A stretch of 39,177 nucleotides of DNA from an uncultured Fluviicola sp. GTDB taxonomy: Bacteria; Bacteroidota; Bacteroidia; Flavobacteriales_D; Crocinitomicaceae. How positions within the stretch are numbered: position 1 is the first letter of the stretch; every line of letters begins with the position of its first letter. This document shows, piece after piece, positions 35,487 to 39,177 of this stretch. The stretch covers positions 1 to 39,177 of the forward strand of contig CAJVYC010000025.1 in the NCBI GenBank assembly GCA_913009205.1. The letters are read 5' to 3'. Position numbers and translations under genes: made by a program. The notes beneath the pieces were generated by a model. It ran no database searches and had not been told where the DNA came from. It saw nothing but the letters and a program-made list of their open reading frames with translations.

Positions 35487-35936
35487 ATGTACAACGGATT
35501 GGTTCACGCACACTCAGGTTTAAGATGGATAGTCTTAATTCTACTTTTTGCAGCTATTTTCAATGCAGCAAAATCATTGTCTTCTGGCAGGTACGAGAAG
35601 AAAGATAAAATGATTAATCTTTTCGCAATGATTTCCTTGCATACTCAACTTTTAATTGGACTCGTTTTGTATTTCATAAGTGATCGTGTTCAGTTTGACA
35701 AAGGATGGATGAGTGATCGTGGGCTTCGATTCTACGGAATGGAACACATTTTATTAATGGTCATAGCAATTGCAATTATTACGATTGGTAGATCTAAAGC
35801 AGAAAAGAAATTAATCGGATCGCGAGATAAGCACAGACGGATCTTAATAAACTATACAGTTGGATTGATTCTAATTTTAGCTTCTATTCCATGGCCATTT
35901 TCATTCTGGGCTATATTAGGCGGCGGATGGTCATAA
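35487..35936 (+). CDS. Four-helix membrane protein, possible cytochrome b-like
   Basis: 149 residues with four hydrophobic segments (IVLILLFAAIFNA, LHTQLLIGLVLYFI, HILLMVIAIAIITI, YTVGLILILASIPW). Conserved-looking His at 7, 9, 52, 87 and 116 lie at or near helix ends, and relatives in Bacteroidetes are sometimes labelled cytochrome B. Heme binding is inferred, not shown. Its end overlaps the start of the cytochrome c gene by 10 bp, which supports a joint electron-transfer function at the inner membrane. Confidence 0.75.
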   Translation: MYNGLVHAHSGLRWIVLILLFAAIFNAAKSLSSGRYEKKDKMINLFAMISLHTQLLIGLVLYFISDRVQFDKGWMSDRGLRFYGMEHILLMVIAIAIITIGRSKAEKKLIGSRDKHRRILINYTVGLILILASIPWPFSFWAILGGGWS

Positions 35937-36253
35937 AATCAATAACCATACTATTGTTTTTAGGTTTAACACTTGTTGGGTGCGAAGAACCACCGAATCC
36001 AGCTGAAAATCCTGATTATAAATCGAGATCTGGAGAAAAGATATATAAAGAAAGATGTACCACTTGTCACGGAGTAGATGGTAAATTAGGCGATTCAGGA
36101 GCAAAAGATTTATCTGTATCAAAGATGGATTCAGGAGCTATTGCTAAGATCATTAAGAACGGGAAGAACGGAATGCCGAGACAGGGAAAATACATTTACA
36201 ATGACGAAGAAATGAGCAATACTGTTCAATACGTCAAATCCTTGAGAAAATAA
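35927..36253 (+). CDS. Cytochrome c lipoprotein, single heme
   Basis: 108 residues from the ATG at 35927, which opens a lipoprotein signal (MVIKSITILLFLGLTLVGC) with lipobox LVGC; the Cys is followed by EEPPNPAENPD. The class I cytochrome c domain has CTTCHG for heme attachment, and Met in GKNGMPRQGK is the likely sixth ligand. YNDEEMSNTVQYVKSL is the C-terminal helix. It should sit in the periplasm anchored to a membrane. It overlaps the preceding membrane-protein gene by 10 bp, and hflX follows 1 bp after it. Confidence 0.9.
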   Translation: MVIKSITILLFLGLTLVGCEEPPNPAENPDYKSRSGEKIYKERCTTCHGVDGKLGDSGAKDLSVSKMDSGAIAKIIKNGKNGMPRQGKYIYNDEEMSNTVQYVKSLRK

Positions 36254-36254
36254 C

Positions 36255-37454
36255 ATGGGAGAAGGTCATATAATGGTAGATGCGGTTAACGAACCGTGTG
36301 TTTTGGTTAGTGTTATCAGCCAAGGAACTACTGAAGCGCAGGCTGAAGAATATTTAGACGAACTGGAATTTCTTGCTTTAACGGCGGGTTCAATTGCGCA
36401 GAAACGGTTTACGCAAAAGGTTGAAAAGCCAAACCCAAAAACCTATATTGGTAAAGGGAAACTAGAAGAAATCCGGGCGTATATTTCATCGAATTCTATT
36501 GATGTCGTAATTTTTGATGATGAATTAAGTCCATCACAGGCTCGAAATATTGAGTTTGTATTGGAAGTTAAAATACTTGATCGAAACCATCTTATTCTGG
36601 ATATATTCGCCAGTCGTGCTAGAACGGCAAACGCAAAAACTCAGGTAGAACTTGCGCAATTGCAATACTTATTGCCTCGTTTGACCAACCTATGGACACA
36701 TCTTGACCGTCAAAAAGGGGGGATTGGAATGAGAGGACCGGGTGAAACTGAAATCGAAACGGACCGTCGAATTATTCAAGATAAAATAGCACTTTTAAAG
36801 GAAAGACTTAAGAAAATAGACAAGCAGAAAACGGTTCAACGTGGTAACCGTGGACAATTGGTTAGAACATCTCTTGTTGGGTACACCAACGTTGGGAAAA
36901 GTACAATCATGAACATGTTGAGTAAGTCAGACGTTTTCGCTGAAAACAAATTATTCGCAACGCTTGACACGACTGTGAGAAAAGTTGTAATCGGAAACCT
37001 TCCTTTCTTGATGGCAGATACGGTTGGGTTTATTCGAAAATTGCCACATTTATTAATTGATTCATTTAAGTCGACTTTAGATGAGGTTCGTGAATCTGAT
37101 TTATTAATCCATGTACTGGATATTTCACACCCAAGTTTTGAAGATCATTTTAACGTGGTGAAAGACACACTGGCGGAAATTGACGATTCTTCGAAGCCAA
37201 CGATCGTGATCTTCAATAAAATTGATGCTTACGTTCATGAAAAGAAGGATGACGACGATTTAACACCTATGGAACCTAAGAATTATTCTTTGGAAGATTT
37301 GAAGAAAACTTGGATGGCTAAATTGGAAAATTCAAAATGCGTTTTCATCTCAGCTAAAAACAAAGAGAACATCGAAGAATTAAAGGAAGTTATTTATTCT
37401 GATGTCAAAACGATCTTTCAAGAACGGTACCCTTACCACAACTTCTTGTACTAA
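36255..37454 (+). CDS. hflX: GTPase HflX
   Basis: 399 residues. The N-terminal HflX domain shows KRFTQKVEKPNPKTYIGKGK and LEIFASRARTANAKTQVELAQ-type text, then GPGETEIETDRRII. The G domain has GYTNVGKST (G1), DTVGFIRKLPHLLIDSFKST (G3 and switch II) and NKID (G4). It binds the 50S subunit and splits stalled ribosomes. The C-terminal HflX extension is short. It lies 1 bp behind the cytochrome c gene, so it shares its promoter or has an internal one. Confidence 0.96.
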   Translation: MGEGHIMVDAVNEPCVLVSVISQGTTEAQAEEYLDELEFLALTAGSIAQKRFTQKVEKPNPKTYIGKGKLEEIRAYISSNSIDVVIFDDELSPSQARNIEFVLEVKILDRNHLILDIFASRARTANAKTQVELAQLQYLLPRLTNLWTHLDRQKGGIGMRGPGETEIETDRRIIQDKIALLKERLKKIDKQKTVQRGNRGQLVRTSLVGYTNVGKSTIMNMLSKSDVFAENKLFATLDTTVRKVVIGNLPFLMADTVGFIRKLPHLLIDSFKSTLDEVRESDLLIHVLDISHPSFEDHFNVVKDTLAEIDDSSKPTIVIFNKIDAYVHEKKDDDDLTPMEPKNYSLEDLKKTWMAKLENSKCVFISAKNKENIEELKEVIYSDVKTIFQERYPYHNFLY

Positions 37455-37464
37455 AAAAAGGCTA

Positions 37465-37497
37465 AATTACTGCCATATAGCGACTTGAGCGGTAATT
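37465..37497 (+). terminator. Possible weak terminator after hflX
   Basis: AATTACTGC (37465-37473) pairs with GCGGTAATT (37489-37497), nine pairs including one T-G wobble, loop 15 bases. No T run follows, so the call is weak. Confidence 0.35.
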
Positions 37498-37677
37498 ATT
37501 GCTCCGATTCCATAAAGGTAGCACTGTAAAATAAACAACAGAACAAATAAGAGTGGAGTGTATAAAGCGTTCGGTCTATTGATTCTCTTTTAAACTAATG
37601 AGAAGTAACAATGACACTTGATTGAACGTTTTTACTGTACAAAGACACTACTGCTTTTAACTAAGGACTTATCTAAC

Positions 37678-37720
37678 AAAAAAATCCCTCTCTCGATTGA
37701 ACCAAGAGAGGGATTTTTTT
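37678..37720 (-). terminator. Strong bidirectional terminator
   Basis: Perfect 16-bp stem: 37678-37693 (A7 then TCCCTCTCT) and 37705-37720 (AGAGAGGGA then T7), loop 11 bases. It lies 12 bp after the stop codon of the T9SS type B gene and provides a U tract in both directions. Confidence 0.9.
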
Positions 37721-37732
37721 GTTCTTAAGATT

Positions 37733-38359
37733 TTATTTTCCAATAACGACTTGAACGAAACCATGACCGATAACAGGTTCAGGGGACTCACCAGGACCTT
37801 TTGCAGAATACTTGTAGAAATAAGTTCCTTCACCAGCAGGTGTTCCGCCAGGTGTTTTTCCGTCCCAAGTTGGATTCACTCCATTGCTTTCGTGCATTAC
37901 GTTACCCCATCTGTTAATGATTACCAATTCAACGTTAACCGCGTTGGTAATATCCATTTCAAAGATATCGTTTGCACCATCACCGTTTGGTGTAATGATG
38001 TTTGGAGCTTCAACCGTTGGTGTAGGATAAAAACAAGATCCATCATCAATAGTCGCTGCAGAATTGTAATTCGTTGCTGTTGGGTCTGTACAACCACAAG
38101 GTTCAACTGTAATGCTTTTTTGAGTCACAGATGGACATCCTGCAGCATCATAAGCCGTTAATATTACAATAGCGTCTGTTAAGAATGTCTCTGTTTGATT
38201 AGCCATTCCGTTTACGTTTTGAACATTTCCATTGCCAAAGTTCCACTCAAAAGTAACCGAGTTTTGACTCGTATTTGTGAATTCAACAATAAGCGGTGAG
38301 CAGCCAATAGAAACACTAGTTGTGAAGTCTGCCAATGGTGGATTCAATACATCAACAAA
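37733..38359 (-). pseudogene. C-terminal part of a T9SS type B (gliding-motility-associated) PKD protein
   Basis: About 208 codons of a bacterial gene whose 5' part is replaced by viral sequence in the same frame. Visible blocks: NPPLADFTTSVSIGCSPLIV plus VEFTNTS and WNFGNG (a PKD domain), the Cys-rich CTDPTATNYNSAATIDDGSC repeat common in Bacteroidetes surface proteins, then NIITPNGDGANDIFEM and NRWGNVMHESNG of the CHU_C type B sorting domain ending GFVQVVIGK. The intact protein would be a large adhesin-like surface protein. The combined reading frame stays open from 39022 to the stop at 37733 but has no ATG near its 5' edge (nearest start TTG at 38902). Confidence 0.85.
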
Positions 38360-39013
38360 TATACTATCTTCAACATTATACCCTCCATAACATCCTATTG
38401 CAACAATAGCATTAATACCATATGGATGTTCTTCATTATTAATAAGTTTTAAATATCTACTAATAACTAATGGTTTTTGTCCGTTATTTAATATAACACC
38501 CATTTTATCAATACGATTATTAAAGTTTGAGTTATATAAACTAACTGCTTGTTTGCTCTGTCCACAAGAGAATAAATTTCTGGGTAATTGATTATTTTCT
38601 GGAAATACAATTTGATTACCCATAACTCCTAATAGTAATGATGGATGAATTTCAATATGTGTATATGGTTTGTTATCTTCAAAATCATAATCATTTGAGA
38701 TTAAAGCGGTTTCTTCTTCTGCTGTATCAATATATTCTATTACAGCTTCTGTATTCTCTAACTTTTCAAAATCTGTTGTATCATATAAGTCATTAATTTT
38801 ATAGAATTCACAAGTATTTAAACGATAATCGTCTATTTTTTTCTTAGCAAATCCACTAACAAGATTAGACCATGAGAAACTGTTATTATTGATTTTTTCC
38901 AATATTTCTTTTCTTTTGAAAGCGGGTTTTTTATCATCAACATAAAAAACAGGTCTACATAATCTACCAGAATCAGTAAAGATAATAAGTTCGTTTTTTT
39001 TAATATTCCAACT
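38360..39013 (-). other. Fragment of giant-virus (NCLDV) RNA polymerase subunit RPB2
   Basis: 218 codons without a stop. The order and wording follow the middle of the second-largest RNA polymerase II-type subunit: SWNIKKNELIIFTDSGRLCR (external domain 2), EAVIEYIDTAEEE, EIHPSLLLGVMGNQIVFPEN (start of the hybrid-binding domain), NQLPRNLFSCGQSKQAVSLY, RIDKMGVILNNGQKPLV, NAIVAIGCYGGYNVEDSI. Cellular RPB2 has ILGVxASIIPFPDHNQSPRN here, whereas GVMGNQIVFPENNQLPR and SCGQSKQAVSLY are, from memory, the mimivirus-like form. Bacterial RpoB does not align this way. The piece starts and stops inside the gene. The flanks are bacterial, so it is an insertion or a chimera. Confidence 0.9.
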
Positions 39014-39177
39014 TTGACACTGTCAAAACAAGATGTACCAAAATTAACTGCAAGAATTTTTAATGAAATCTCAAATTTTTCCCCTGATATAGTATTAATT
39101 CCATTTCCTGATCGCCACCAAGATCATAAAATTGTATTTGACTGTTAATTTCAACTTGTGATGCACTAACACCTGTG
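39014..39177 (-). pseudogene. Probable upstream continuation of the interrupted PKD gene
   Basis: Past the viral piece the minus strand no longer matches RPB2. One frame reads GNGINTISGEKFEISLKILA then VNFGTSCFDSV, which looks like the closing strands of a PKD-type domain; another frame at the very edge reads TGVSASQVEINSQIQFYDLG. Joining them needs a frameshift near 39105. FGTSCFDSV would join naturally to FVDVLNPPLADF on the other side of the viral piece. The segment is short and the assignment is an inference. Confidence 0.45.

Noticed and set aside
37697-38161. Plus-strand frame of 154 codons opposite the T9SS type B domain
   Set aside because: It is antisense to the clearly conserved CHU_C domain and crosses the strong terminator at 37678-37720.
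37733-39022. Treating the whole open frame as one native protein
   Set aside because: The upstream part is RPB2 text of viral type and the downstream part a bacterial secretion domain; no known protein combines them, and there is no ATG near the 5' edge.

Overview
The window looks like chromosomal DNA of a gliding-type Bacteroidetes, most likely Flavobacteriales and possibly Crocinitomicaceae-like. The evidence is low GC, four secreted proteins with type IX secretion (T9SS) C-terminal sorting domains, a TonB-dependent receptor with a carboxypeptidase-regulatory-like N-terminus, promoter boxes of the Bacteroidetes form TTG / TAnnTTTG, and typical housekeeping genes (bifunctional PGI/PMI, LipB, an Mrp ATPase lacking CxxC, NifU-C, HflX). 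The lineage is inferred from gene families only. I saw no rRNA, tRNA, CRISPR array, transposase or phage module.

Layout. 1-9.0 kb: a secretion and surface region with a broken phosphatase copy, a T9SS alpha/beta hydrolase behind a TonB-dependent receptor, a TSUP transporter remnant, a T9SS purple-acid-phosphatase-like enzyme and a T9SS CotH-family protein. 9.0-15.8 kb: a family 2 glycosyltransferase, formate-tetrahydrofolate ligase, and a tight operon of S9 peptidase, extended SDR and steroid-5-alpha-reductase-like membrane enzyme. 15.8-17.9 kb: a gene graveyard with at least five decayed fragments around an intact MOSC gene. 17.9-22.7 kb: a K+-dependent-type membrane pyrophosphatase with a long Cys/His-rich tail, thioredoxin, a family 9 glycosyltransferase and an acyl-CoA thioesterase. 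22.9-29.7 kb: a mostly co-directional run of PGI/PMI, lipB, serine hydrolase, two uncharacterised proteins, Mrp, NifU-C and a GT-C-type membrane protein. 30.0-37.5 kb: superoxide dismutase, two amidohydrolase genes (three domains, only one with an intact HxH), a membrane protein with a cytochrome c lipoprotein, and hflX.

The last 1.4 kb is the strangest part. A T9SS type B / PKD gene is interrupted by about 650 bp that read cleanly as part of RNA polymerase subunit RPB2 of a nucleocytoplasmic giant virus (mimivirus-like wording). Sequence on the far side looks like the same bacterial gene resuming. This is either a real viral-to-bacterial insertion or a chimeric assembly or amplification product; the sequence alone cannot decide. 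The other end of the window carries a 120-bp diverged copy of an internal gene, so both ends deserve caution.

A second theme is pseudogene density. I count about nine bacterial remnants besides the viral piece: metallophosphoesterase, TSUP, TonB C-terminus, T9SS tail, two beta-barrel tails, DUF983, a hotdog thioesterase tail and an NDH-2 N-terminus. Most are shorter than 100 codons and were found by reading frames by eye. This suggests a chromosome undergoing gene loss with little removal of debris.
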